Source: an uncultured Mollicutes bacterium
GTDB taxonomy: Bacteria; Bacillota_I; Bacilli_A; Acholeplasmatales; Anaeroplasmataceae
DNA length: 53,815 bases
Direction of reading: 5' to 3'
NCBI GenBank assembly: GCA_900540175.1
Contig: UQFG01000010.1
Location: 1-53,815, forward strand
Shown: positions 24,920 through 33,900 of the stretch, in pieces
Layout of the letters: each line of letters opens with the position of its first letter
How positions within the stretch are numbered: the stretch's first letter is position 1
The notes under the pieces: model-generated
The model's input: the letters and a program-made list of their open reading frames with translations, nothing else
Databases searched by the model: none
Told to the model about the DNA's origin: nothing
Position numbers and translations under genes: made by a program

Positions 24920-25303
24920 TTAAACATTGCCACAGGCTTTCCATAAACCGTGTAAATTGCAGTACGCATAAGCAGCGACTACGCTTTCGTTGTCACACAA
25001 CTTAAAACATGCGTGCGGTTGTTCATTCGGATGAAGTTGTTTGCGTTGGACGCCTGTAGTCGTCTCCAAAACAATCCATTCAATAAAATGCTCTGCAATC
25101 ATCGGATGCGGAAGGCTTCCCACTTCGACAAAGACTTGATCGCCTTCTACTTTGACAACCGGAATATGTTTTTCTTTGGATGCCTCGACGGTTCCCGGAA
25201 CCAATTCACTCATTTTCTGACCACAGCAAACAAGCGGTACACCGGCATCATAAATCATTTCTACCGTGTTTTTGCAATGATCACACTGATAAAATTTTAC
25301 CAT
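24920..25303 (-). CDS. dfx: Desulfoferrodoxin (2Fe superoxide reductase)
   Basis: A 127-residue superoxide reductase. The N-terminal desulforedoxin centre is C7, C10, C26, C27. The catalytic Fe(His4-Cys) site is H46, H66, H72, C115 and H118 (EKHIPVV, PHPMIAEHF, CNLHGLW), with K45 in the EKHIP lid. It reduces superoxide to peroxide without releasing O2, the usual anaerobe route. First gene of a two-gene unit with rubrerythrin. Its consensus promoter has a perfect 7-1-7 palindrome just upstream. Confidence 0.96.
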   Translation of the reverse strand: MVKFYQCDHCKNTVEMIYDAGVPLVCCGQKMSELVPGTVEASKEKHIPVVKVEGDQVFVEVGSLPHPMIAEHFIEWIVLETTTGVQRKQLHPNEQPHACFKLCDNESVVAAYAYCNLHGLWKACGNV

Positions 25304-25416
25304 ATTTTTTTCCCTTTCTGAAAAATATTTAAAAGACTTATCTCATTTCGTCCGAAAATAAAAGTCTTCATTTTATTTTTCCACAAAAATAGCATTTCAT
25401 CATGTTATTTATCTAT

Positions 25417-25469
25417 ATTTTACTCTGTTTTTCTTTTTCTGTCAATAGAGAATGATTCTTAATAAGAAT
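25417..25469 (-). promoter_or_regulatory. dfx promoter with an upstream 15-bp palindrome
   Basis: Minus strand: TTGACA (25445-25440), 17 bases, TAAAAT (25422-25417). Nine bases upstream of the -35 is ATTCTTAATAAGAAT (25455-25469), a perfect 7-1-7 inverted repeat. That is the geometry of Fur/PerR-family boxes, although the bases differ from the Bacillus PerR box. Confidence 0.6.
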
Positions 25470-25475
25470 AAGAAA

Positions 25476-25502
25476 ATAAAAAAACAAGCTGTAAAGCTTG
25501 CA
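25476..25502 (-). terminator. Terminator of the cotD-like gene
   Basis: CAAGCT and AGCTTG pair around TTTA on the minus strand and run into seven T's. Confidence 0.75.
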
Positions 25503-25512
25503 TCTTTAAGGA

Positions 25513-25917
25513 TTATGCACCAAACGGTGTAAACGGAGTTGTTCCTTGATAATTGGGCATGCCGCCGAAATTGCCTTGATCAAGCGGTTGTTGATAAAAA
25601 GGCATTTGCTGTTGAAACGGCTGATTGTAAAAAAACGGTTGTTGGTAAAGCGGCATTCCCTGAACATATTCATTGACCATAACATTTTCTTGTGAATTGG
25701 AATACGTCGGAATATTGATATGACGTTTTACACAGTTGTTAATGACATGCGTGTGATAATTCACATAATGCGGTACATCCTGAACGTTGCAGGTTTGAAC
25801 AACTTGATTGCACTGCTGATACGTCGGTAAGCAACTTGGACAGGTGCCTTGATTGCAATCGTTCATCGGGTAAGGTACCCCTTGATTGCAATTTAAGTTT
25901 GAGCCTTGAAAATTCAT
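25513..25917 (-). CDS. cotD: CotD-family inner spore coat protein
   Basis: A 134-residue protein. The core VPHYVNYHTHVINNCVKRHINIPTYSNSQENV is the CotD signature (tandem His, Val-Ile-N, Val-K-x-H, Pro-x-Y). It is flanked by a Cys/Asn/Gln-rich N-terminus (CNQG, CPSCLPTYQQC) and a Gln/Pro/Tyr/Phe-rich tail with repeated PFYQQP-like blocks, as expected for a structural coat protein. The start is ATG 25917 after GAGGAGG; the longer frame has no ribosome site. A CATATATTA element lies upstream. Sequence outside the core is low complexity, so homologs will align poorly there. Confidence 0.85.
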   Translation of the reverse strand: MNFQGSNLNCNQGVPYPMNDCNQGTCPSCLPTYQQCNQVVQTCNVQDVPHYVNYHTHVINNCVKRHINIPTYSNSQENVMVNEYVQGMPLYQQPFFYNQPFQQQMPFYQQPLDQGNFGGMPNYQGTTPFTPFGA

Positions 25918-25935
25918 TTTTTCCCTCCTCATTGC

Positions 25936-25944
25936 TAATATATG
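25936..25944 (-). promoter_or_regulatory. Sporulation-type -10 element of cotD
   Basis: CATATATTA (25944-25936, minus) fits CATANNNTA and is identical to the cotE element. No proper AC at 16-17 bases is present, and the resulting leader would be only about 12 bases, so this is tentative. Confidence 0.4.
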
Positions 25945-26015
25945 AGAAAGCAAAGGGGTTGCTTAGGCATTCTGTATTTTTAAAAAAAGCCTATCCATCT
26001 CGGTAGGCTTCTATT

Positions 26016-27383
26016 TTAACAAGACTGTTCGATAAGATCAATCAGCATTTTTATACCGTAAATAAAACCTTCTTTTTCCATTCGTTCATTAGTCGCATGA
26101 ACCGTTGCGGAAAGTTTTTCATCGTAAACAAACGGACAAAAACGGAAAGAGGAAGTCGTCAAATCATCGTAATATCTGGCATCGGTCCCACCGCATAACA
26201 ATACCGGAACGACCAAAGCCCCCTCGACAAAGTCGGAAACAATCTTTTGAATCCATTGAAAAGCCGGTGTTGTCACATCCGAACACAACGAAGGTTCCAG
26301 TCCGCCCTCATAAGTGATTTCTACATTTTCGGTCAACGAAGAAAACCGCTTTATGATCGAGGGAATGGAATCTTTTTCCGAAGTCCTTAAATTGACGGTT
26401 GCCGTAACGGTCTGCGGTAACACGTTGGCACTTTTAGAAGCTCCGGAAAGCATCGTCGTCGCAATGGTCGTATGAACAAACGGATTTAATTTCTCATCCT
26501 GATAACAATATTTTATCAATTCTTTTTCGTAGCGATTCAAATCCGATACATACGTTTTTAACGGTTCTTCGGTGATATAGTCTTTTAAAATAAGAAAAGT
26601 CTGTTTCAACGGCTCGGGTAAATACGCATCAAACGGATGACTTTCGATTGCCGCAATCGCTTTGCATACCATTGCAAGAGACGTTCCCTTCCCCGGATTG
26701 GACGAATGCCCGCCGGTTGAGTGAGCGGTAATTTTAACATCCAAATACCCCTTTTCGAAAACACCGACGGGATTGATCGTCATATCGGCTCCGTACTGTT
26801 TGGCACTGACAAAGCCACATCCCTCATCAAGAACATATTCCAATGCGATATTTTTCCGTTTTAAAATCCGCGATATCGCCCATTGACCGGCAATACCTTG
26901 CGTTTCTTCATCGTGACCGTAACAAAAATAAATATCCCGTTTGGGCTTAAAACCGTGCGATAAAAGATATTCGATGGCTGATAACTCACCGATTACCATA
27001 CATTTGGTATCCAGTGCGCCTCTTCCCCAAACATACGTATCATCGACGAAACCGGAAAAAGGATCATGCACCCAATCTTTTTCAGTCCCTTCGACAATGG
27101 AAACCACATCCAGATGGGCCATGAATAAAACCGGTTTTAACATCGGATCGCTTCCTTTTAAATGATACAGCAAACTTCCCCGGTTCACAACCGTTTTTTG
27201 AGCCAGACGGTGAAAATGAGGAAAAGCATCTTCTAAAAATTGATGCAATCCTTCAAAAGCCTCAAAATCATACAACGATACGTCCTGATAAGAAATGGTT
27301 TTATACTGAATGGCTTTGGACAAATCGCCAATCGCTTTTTCTTGATTAAAATCTTGATATACGTTCGGTTTCTTTAAAATCAT
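26016..27383 (-). CDS. M20-family metallopeptidase
   Basis: A 455-residue zinc peptidase/carboxypeptidase of the M20 family (PM20D1/Gly-X carboxypeptidase-like branch). The metal and catalytic residues are visible: H90 with D92 (LFMAHLDVV), D125 ([10 protein letters not shown]), E159/E160 (GHDEETQG), a later Asp in YVLDEGCG, and a C-terminal His in [10 protein letters not shown] dimerisation/lid insert occupies roughly 225-340. It shares ATGA with the end of the ABC ATPase gene (four-base overlap), so it belongs to the T-box-controlled transport operon. It probably trims imported or internal peptides or acylated amino acids (inference). Confidence 0.9.
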   Translation of the reverse strand: MILKKPNVYQDFNQEKAIGDLSKAIQYKTISYQDVSLYDFEAFEGLHQFLEDAFPHFHRLAQKTVVNRGSLLYHLKGSDPMLKPVLFMAHLDVVSIVEGTEKDWVHDPFSGFVDDTYVWGRGALDTKCMVIGELSAIEYLLSHGFKPKRDIYFCYGHDEETQGIAGQWAISRILKRKNIALEYVLDEGCGFVSAKQYGADMTINPVGVFEKGYLDVKITAHSTGGHSSNPGKGTSLAMVCKAIAAIESHPFDAYLPEPLKQTFLILKDYITEEPLKTYVSDLNRYEKELIKYCYQDEKLNPFVHTTIATTMLSGASKSANVLPQTVTATVNLRTSEKDSIPSIIKRFSSLTENVEITYEGGLEPSLCSDVTTPAFQWIQKIVSDFVEGALVVPVLLCGGTDARYYDDLTTSSFRFCPFVYDEKLSATVHATNERMEKEGFIYGIKMLIDLIEQSC

Positions 27384-28252
27384 GATGCCAACACCTTACT
27401 TAAAAATTCTTTGGTTCGAATGTTTTTAGGATTTTCAAAAATTTCCTGCGGCGTTCCTTCTTCGGCAATCACACCGCCATCCATAAACAAAACCCGATCG
27501 CTGATTTTCTTGGCAAAAGCCATTTCATGCGTAACGATGACAATGGTCATTCCGCTTTGAGCAAGCGACTGGATGACATCCAGCACTTCTTTGACCATTT
27601 CGGGATCCAACGCACTGGTCGGTTCATCGAAGAGCATGACATCCGGCATCATGGCCAGTGCTCTTACAATTGCCAACCGCTGTTTTTGACCGCCGGATAA
27701 TTTGGCGGGACTAAGATCGGCTTTTTCCAATAAACCGACCCGCTGCAACAATTCTTTTGCTTTCGTTTCCGCCGTTTCTTGATCCATTTTTTTTGTTTGA
27801 ATCGGAGCAAGCGTTATATTTTCAAGCACACTCATATTCGGAAAAACATTGAAATGCTGAAAAACCATTCCCATTTTCTGACGATAAAAATTCAATTTTT
27901 TATCCAATGATTTCCGGTAAAGGCGGTCGCTTGCTTTAGAGGCAGCCAGTTCTTTTTTGATGGCAGCAACATCTTCTTTCTGCTTTTTCGGATCCAGTTG
28001 CAAAAGTTGTTGTTTTAAAAGAGCCGTTTTGGAATCGTAAAGCGGACTTCCTTCGAAAAGAATCGTTCCCGATGACGGCATTTCCAATAAATTTAGACAC
28101 CGCAAAAACGTCGATTTTCCGCTACCGGAAGCCCCGATAATACTGACAACTTCCCCTTTGTAAATTTTTTGGTTGATACCTTTTAATACTTCCAGTTCGC
28201 CAAAATTCTTACAAAGATTTTGAACTTCGATCATAATTTCTTTTTCTTTCAT
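27380..28252 (-). CDS. Amino-acid ABC transporter ATPase with an inserted helical segment
   Basis: A 290-residue GlnQ-type ATPase. Walker A is GASGSGKST (40-48), the Q-loop Gln is 132, the signature LSGGQ is 185-189 and Walker B is LFDEP (207-211). Between Walker A and the Q-loop about 50 extra Lys/Leu/Ala/Gln-rich residues (about 72-122) are inserted; GlnQ itself is about 240 residues. The start is ATG 28252, which overlaps the upstream stop as ATGA and follows AAAGGAG. It energises uptake through the adjacent binding-protein/permease fusion. Confidence 0.92.
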   Translation of the reverse strand: MKEKEIMIEVQNLCKNFGELEVLKGINQKIYKGEVVSIIGASGSGKSTFLRCLNLLEMPSSGTILFEGSPLYDSKTALLKQQLLQLDPKKQKEDVAAIKKELAASKASDRLYRKSLDKKLNFYRQKMGMVFQHFNVFPNMSVLENITLAPIQTKKMDQETAETKAKELLQRVGLLEKADLSPAKLSGGQKQRLAIVRALAMMPDVMLFDEPTSALDPEMVKEVLDVIQSLAQSGMTIVIVTHEMAFAKKISDRVLFMDGGVIAEEGTPQEIFENPKNIRTKEFLSKVLAS

Positions 28253-29721
28253 GCGGTTGCTCCTTTCTTTTCCCACCATCTGATCAGTTTCGATAAGGAA
28301 AATGTGATGATAAAGTAAATGATTGCAATAATCACATACGGTGTCAACGAATCATATGTCGTCGAAGTAATAATACTTTTCACCGTCATCAAATCCCCGA
28401 CGTAAAACGTTGAAGAAAGCGAAGTTTCTTTAATCAAAGAAACAAATTCATTTGCAAGCGACGGCAACGTATTTTTGATTGCCTGCGGCAAAATGACTTT
28501 GAACATCGCTTTCGGATAACTCAACCCCAAACTTCTGGCCGCTTCCATTTGGCCTTGATCCACCGACTGAATTCCCGAGCGGAAGATTTCTGCTTGGTAG
28601 GCCGAACTGTTGATCACCAGAGCAATGACACAGGTGATGAATTTCGACATTCCTTTCGGCATCAAAAGAAAAATAACCGTCAACTGCAACAACAGAGGAA
28701 TCCCCCTAATGATTTCAATATAAGCCGTTGAAATCCACCTTAAAAGACGAACTTTCGAAATGTTCATCAAACAAAGCAACGTACCGAAAACCGCCGCAAA
28801 CAAAACGCCGAGCAAAGATAACGCAAGCGTAATGCCAAGCCCTTTCATGAAATCGCCGAAATGATTGACAAACATCTTCCAAATCCGAACAATAAAAGGC
28901 GCATCGTCCACAATTCCTTCAACAGCCGCCTCCCCTAATTGTACATACAGTTCTTGAGCTTGGGTCAACCATGTTTCATATAGACCTTGTTCTTTGACTT
29001 CATCAATGATCGCATTGACTTCGGCAATTAATTCTTTATCGCCCTTTTTGGCTAACGCAAACAATCCCGTTTTCCCGGTAACATCAAATTTCTCATCGCA
29101 AATCACAATTTCCGGATTGGTCGTCATAACCACTTCGGCGGCATTGCTGGCAATCGCCATCGCATCAATCTTTTTTTCTTTCAACCATAAAATTCCGTCG
29201 TTGATCGTGGCGATTTTTTCTTTGGTTGCATCCGGCAACTGTTCATTGGCATAATCGGCCTGTACCGAACCGTCTTGGACACCAATACGGACTTCTTTTT
29301 TGTTCAAAGCCTCAAACGTACTGTATTTATCTTGGTTTTCTTTTAAAACAATGACAACCTGATCTCCATCACCGTCATCGTAATAACTTTGCGACATTTC
29401 ATAATTTTTAGCCCGGTCGGAAGAATAGGTAAAACCGGAAATCGCCAAATCGACCCGTCCGTTTTGAACAGAAGCCAAGGCTTCGGTAAATCCCATCGCT
29501 TCGATGACCAATTCTTTTTCCATTTGTTGGGCTAAATAATGGGCAAAATCAATATCTGCTCCGACATACTGATCTTGACCGCTTTCATTTAAATTGACAA
29601 ACTCATACGGCGCATAATCCGGCGATACCGCCACGTAAAGTTTATCGGTTTGTTTGCAGGATAAAAAGAACAAACATACAAACAAACTCAACATCAATAA
29701 ATACTTTCCTTGTTTTTTCAT
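28249..29721 (-). CDS. Amino-acid ABC transporter, substrate-binding protein fused to permease
   Basis: A 490-residue fusion. A lipoprotein signal ends at FLSC (C22). A periplasmic-binding-type domain of family 3 follows (about 28-260: [35 protein letters not shown]). The C-terminal part is a HisM-type permease (about 265-485) with the EAA loop [22 protein letters not shown]. One polypeptide thus supplies both the outer receptor and the channel, so two copies would load two binding domains per transporter. The T-box upstream points to arginine or another amino acid tied to its tRNA. The Asp and Arg of the ligand pocket (GADIDF, SSDRAK) are kept. Confidence 0.93.
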   Translation of the reverse strand: MKKQGKYLLMLSLFVCLFFLSCKQTDKLYVAVSPDYAPYEFVNLNESGQDQYVGADIDFAHYLAQQMEKELVIEAMGFTEALASVQNGRVDLAISGFTYSSDRAKNYEMSQSYYDDGDGDQVVIVLKENQDKYSTFEALNKKEVRIGVQDGSVQADYANEQLPDATKEKIATINDGILWLKEKKIDAMAIASNAAEVVMTTNPEIVICDEKFDVTGKTGLFALAKKGDKELIAEVNAIIDEVKEQGLYETWLTQAQELYVQLGEAAVEGIVDDAPFIVRIWKMFVNHFGDFMKGLGITLALSLLGVLFAAVFGTLLCLMNISKVRLLRWISTAYIEIIRGIPLLLQLTVIFLLMPKGMSKFITCVIALVINSSAYQAEIFRSGIQSVDQGQMEAARSLGLSYPKAMFKVILPQAIKNTLPSLANEFVSLIKETSLSSTFYVGDLMTVKSIITSTTYDSLTPYVIIAIIYFIITFSLSKLIRWWEKKGATA

Positions 29722-29742
29722 TTTTCCTCCTTTTGTCTAGAG

Positions 29743-29780
29743 AAAAAAAGTCCCTAGACTTTTAAAATCAGTCTAAGGAC
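29743..29780 (-). terminator. T-box terminator
   Basis: GTCCTTAGAC (29780-29771) pairs with GTCTAGGGAC (29759-29750), followed by seven T's. CCTTAG in its 5' arm is also the partner of CTAAGG in the antiterminator. Confidence 0.9.
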
Positions 29781-30005
29781 GTAAAGATACGATTTTACGT
29801 GGTGCCACCTTAGTTCATTATTATCTCACGATAATAAAACTCTATAGGTTCTATCAAACCTAGACGCGATGACGGGCGAACCCGGCACACCCTACTTTTT
29901 TCAGGTTGCAGCTCCAAGAGGCGTTCTTTATAACTTTCATATCATACTTCCACCAATCTATGACTCGCTAGATAAAAGGCTTATAAATACTCTTTCTTTT
30001 CATTG
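29743..30005 (-). ncRNA. T-box riboswitch, probable tRNA-Arg specificity
   Basis: The T-box core AAGGTGGCACCACG (29811-29798) forms the antiterminator (CTAAGG with CCTTAG, ACGTAAA with TTTACGT). Stem I begins near 29998; TTTATAA pairs with TTATAAA, and AAGAG pairs with CTCTT. The 3' side of the specifier loop is GAACGC followed by CTCTTGGAGC. By spacing to GAGC the specifier is CGC (Arg). The bulge TGGC asks for discriminator G73, which fits tRNA-Arg and not tRNA-Ala (the GCC alternative). Low uncharged tRNA keeps the transporter off. Confidence 0.88.
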
Positions 30006-30015
30006 CTTTGTATGA

Positions 30016-30044
30016 ATTATAAACTTTTTTATCGAATTTGTAAA
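30016..30044 (-). promoter_or_regulatory. sigma-A promoter of the T-box transport operon
   Basis: Minus strand: TTTACA (30044-30039), 17 bases, TATAAT (30021-30016). Transcription should begin near 30009, just ahead of stem I. Confidence 0.75.
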
Positions 30045-30050
30045 GAATTT

Positions 30051-30086
30051 TTTTAAAAAAGAAAAGCCTGCTTTTAAACAGGCTCT
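30051..30086 (-). terminator. Terminator of the Bax-inhibitor-1 gene
   Basis: AGCCTG and CAGGCT pair around TTTAAAAG on the minus strand, followed by TTTTCTTTTTT. It insulates the T-box promoter directly downstream. Confidence 0.8.
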
Positions 30087-30091
30087 TTTTC

Positions 30092-30829
30092 TTAATTATC
30101 TCTGGCGGCAAATAGCATAATCAAACGCAAAACTTCAACGTAAATATATACGATACTGATCATCAACCCCAAAGAAACCGACCATTCGGCACCTTTGGAA
30201 GCCCCACGTTGAACAACTGCGTTGGCCTCCGCAAAATTTAAAGACAGCGTAACGATACCGTAAATCAACAAAAATACCTCAACACCGATCATTACACCCA
30301 AATAAGTCGAATAATCCGTTATGAACAGCGAAAACAAGCTCATCAGCATAATGATACCGAGTGCTCCTAGCGTAAACGCAAAACAGAATGAACGAAATTT
30401 GCTGCCCACTCTTAAAATACCGGTAGCAAACAATGTCAGCATAACGGCAAAGATAATCAACGTGGAAAACAAAGCGGTGGTAACGGCCCCCGGTACATAA
30501 GCCTCGGCAATCGCCGAAATACTTCCCAAGAAAAGACCTTCACACGCGGCGTAAATTACCGAAAAATATTTGGCCAATCGTTCCGATGTTCTTCCGACGA
30601 TCACCGATATAAAGCCGACAACCGAAGAAATAAGCAAAGTTGTTACGAAAGCCGTCATATTGTTTTCTAAAATTTGCGGTAACGCAAAGGCAACTACCGC
30701 CGCAATGGCAATGGTAATCAACAATAAAAAACATGTCTTAATGGTAATCCCTTTATAGGTTGCGCGATCTACATCATCATAAACGACTTCTCCCGTTTGA
30801 ATATTCGAAAATAGCGGACTTTGTTTCAA
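30092..30829 (-). CDS. Bax inhibitor-1 / YccA family membrane protein
   Basis: A 245-residue protein with seven hydrophobic segments, the BI-1 plan. Family marks include the N-terminal soluble stretch, the AACEGLFLGSISAIAEAYVPG loop and the last-helix Asp region SIVYIYVEVLRLIMLFAARDN. Bacterial members form Ca2+-leak channels (BsYetJ) or bind the protease FtsH (YccA). The start codon is TTG at 30829, nine bases after AGGAGG. The promoter is an extended -10 (TGCTATAAT, 30867-30859). Single-gene unit. Confidence 0.88.
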   Translation of the reverse strand: MKQSPLFSNIQTGEVVYDDVDRATYKGITIKTCFLLLITIAIAAVVAFALPQILENNMTAFVTTLLISSVVGFISVIVGRTSERLAKYFSVIYAACEGLFLGSISAIAEAYVPGAVTTALFSTLIIFAVMLTLFATGILRVGSKFRSFCFAFTLGALGIIMLMSLFSLFITDYSTYLGVMIGVEVFLLIYGIVTLSLNFAEANAVVQRGASKGAEWSVSLGLMISIVYIYVEVLRLIMLFAARDN

Positions 30830-30921
30830 AGTAATTTTCCTCCTTTTGTTTTGTTATTATTATAGCATAGTAGAATCAAAACTACAACATTTGATCCTTC
30901 TTTCACACAATCTCACATAAC

Positions 30922-33900
30922 TTAATCGGCAAAAGCGAAAATTCCCTGTGCTTGTTCCGGTTCTTCTTCCGGTAAATTGCCAAACGCATGCATCGTATCA
31001 AAGAGTTCGTAAAGCGTTGTACTCAATCGTGTCCGTTTTAAAACATCCTTTTTGGATGTAAATCCTTTTTCTTCCCGTTTTTCAACCAAATCGTAAGCGA
31101 TGCTCTCACCCAAACTGTCTACGGCCGCAAACGGAATCCGCAATGCATTGCCTTCTACTTCAAAAACCGTCGCGGAAGATTTCATAATATCGACCGGTAA
31201 AAACCGAATTCCTCTGGATGTCATCTCCAGTGCCACCTGTAAAGCCGTATATTTATCGTCGTCGGTAGCCGTTCGATCGGTTTTTTTCATCAATTCATCC
31301 ATCATGGCCCGAATCGCCATTTTTCCGCCCAAATACGCTTGTACGGAATGTCCTTTTGCCCGTTTGGAAAACCAAGCACTGTAAAATAAAACCGGCGCAT
31401 TGACTTTGAACCAGGCAATTCGAAGCGCCATTAAGACGTAGGCCGTGGCATGGGCTTTGGGGAACATGTATTTGATTCGTTCGCAAGACCAAATATACCA
31501 ATCGGGGACATTCTTTTCGATCATGGCCTTTTTATACTCTTCCCATTTGGCCGGATCTTTGGCTACTTTTCCTTTACGGACGAACTCCATGATCTGGAAT
31601 GCTTTTAGCGGTTCTAATCCCATATGCAGCAAGTCAACCATGATATCGTCCCGACAACCGATGATGTCTTTAAAATCGATCTTTCCGTACTCGGTTTTCC
31701 CGGAAACCAAATCCTGTGCATTGGTATTCCAAACATCCGTACCATGTGACAAACCGGAAATTTTAACCAACTGTGCAAAAGTTTTCGGCAAGGTTTCAAT
31801 CAACATCTGTCTTACAAAATTGGTTCCGAGTTCGGGAATCGCAAAAGAAGCAACTTTACTGTTGATATCGGATTCTTGAAGGCCGATCACATCGGTTCCG
31901 GAGAAAAGACGGTAAATGTTTTTATCGTCAATCGGAATATCCTGCGGTGATGTAAACGGAAACTGCTCTTGATGTTTGTGCACGTAATCCATAAAAAATT
32001 TAATCAATGTCGGATCATCGTGTCCCAAAATATCCAATTTAAGCAAATTGTTTTCAAAAGAATGGTAATCGAAATGGGTCGTTCGCCACGTATTTTCCGT
32101 ATTGTCCGCCGGATATTGAACCGGTGTTACATCATAGATATCCACCGCATGCGGAACAACAATGATTCCGCCCGGATGTTGTCCGGTAGAGCGTTTGACT
32201 CCGACTAAGTGTGTTGCCAGTCGTTCCATTTCACAACTTCTTAACGAAATCTGTTTTCGTTCGCAGTAACCCTTCACATAACCAAATGCATTCTTGTCGG
32301 CGATGGTCGCTACCGTACCGCTTCTAAATGCATTTTCTTTTCCCATTAGCGTACGGACATATTCATGGGCTGTCGCCTGATATTCACCGGAAAAATTCAA
32401 ATCAATATCCGGAACTTTATCGCCGTCAAAACCCAAAAACGTTTCAAACGGAATATCGTGACCGTCTCTGGTAAGCGGTGTTCCGCAAATCGGACAAACC
32501 GCCTCCGGTAAATCGTAACCGGAATCAACCGAACGAAGCAGCGGTTGGAACGGCTTTTCTTCTTCGGTCAATCCATATTGTTTGATTTCCTCATCATTCA
32601 TACGGAACGTATGGAATTTGCACTTTTTACACCGATAGTGCGGCGAAAGGGGGTTGATTTCGGTAATATCCATCATCGTTGCCACCAACGATGAACCGAC
32701 TGACCCTCTGGAACCGACTAGATACCCGTCTGAAAGCGATTGAACAACCAATAAATGCGACATATAATAAACCGAAGCATAGCCGTTGGAAATAATGGAA
32801 TTAAGTTCCCGTTTGATCCGGTTTTGGACAATCGGATGCGGATTGGTTCCGTAAAGACGCTCTTGATTGACGGCGACAATCCGTTTGACTTCTTCTGTGA
32901 TGGAAGGGATTTTTAAGAAAGAATCTTTAAATTCATCGTCACTTGGGGCAAACATTTCTTTCTTGAATGCCGGAAAAGATTCGATTTGATCGGCGATCCG
33001 ATTCGTATTGGTAACAACGATTTCATAGGCCAATGCTTTATCCAAAAAAGAAAATTCCGCTAGCATTTCTTCAGTCGTTCGCAAGTGCATATCCGGTGAT
33101 TCCTGATACCGTTCCAGCGGATGTGTTCCGCCGCCGATTTGCGGAGAGGCAATCAAAATATCGCGATATTTTTTCAAATTCGGTCGCAAGTAATGGCAAT
33201 CGGACGTTGCCACAACCGTTTTTCCTTTTTTCTTGGCAATGGCAATGATTTTTTGAATAATTTCCAAAACCCGTTGTTCTCCATCCGGCATATCTTCAAA
33301 CAGTTGGCGGTAAGCCGTCGGAGGTTGGACTTCAATGTAATCATAAAAATCCATCTCCCGTTCCAATTCTTCTGTACTCCGGTTCAACGCCAATTCGAAG
33401 ACATTTCCGTTGACACAACTGCTGCCGATCAAGATTCCTTCTTGATATTTGCGGATGACGGATTTAAGCGCCCGTGCCGAACCGTAGAAATGATCGGTTA
33501 ACGCATCGGATAAAATCCGATACATATTTTTATACCCAACTGGATTTTTGGCCAAAACCGTAATATGGGAAGGAATGACATAGCGGAAAAAAACAGCGGG
33601 ATCGATCGCTTCATTAATTTGTTCGTAATTGGTAATTCCTTTACGGAACAGATCGTGAAGCATCGCGATGAAACACTGCGCCGTCACTCTAGTATCGTCA
33701 ATGGCGCGGTGGTGTTGTTCTTGTTTGACTTTAAAATGTTTGGCCAGACTTTTCAAATTGAATGTTTTGACTTCCTGATAATACCCGGCCCGGAATAAAT
33801 TAAGTGTATCGATAACCGGAAAAGATTCATACGGTATGCGGTAACGCTTTAAATCCCTTACAATCATCCCCACATCGAACTGAGCATTATGGGCTACTAA

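Noticed and set aside
25440..25470. Classical PerR box at dfx
   Set aside because: The palindrome has PerR geometry but not the TTATAATNATTATAA sequence, so I report only an unnamed palindrome.
29881..29960. Alanine (GCC) reading of the T-box specifier
   Set aside because: It needs a different spacing to the GAGC block, and the TGGC bulge calls for G73, whereas bacterial tRNA-Ala normally has A73. Kept as a lesser alternative.
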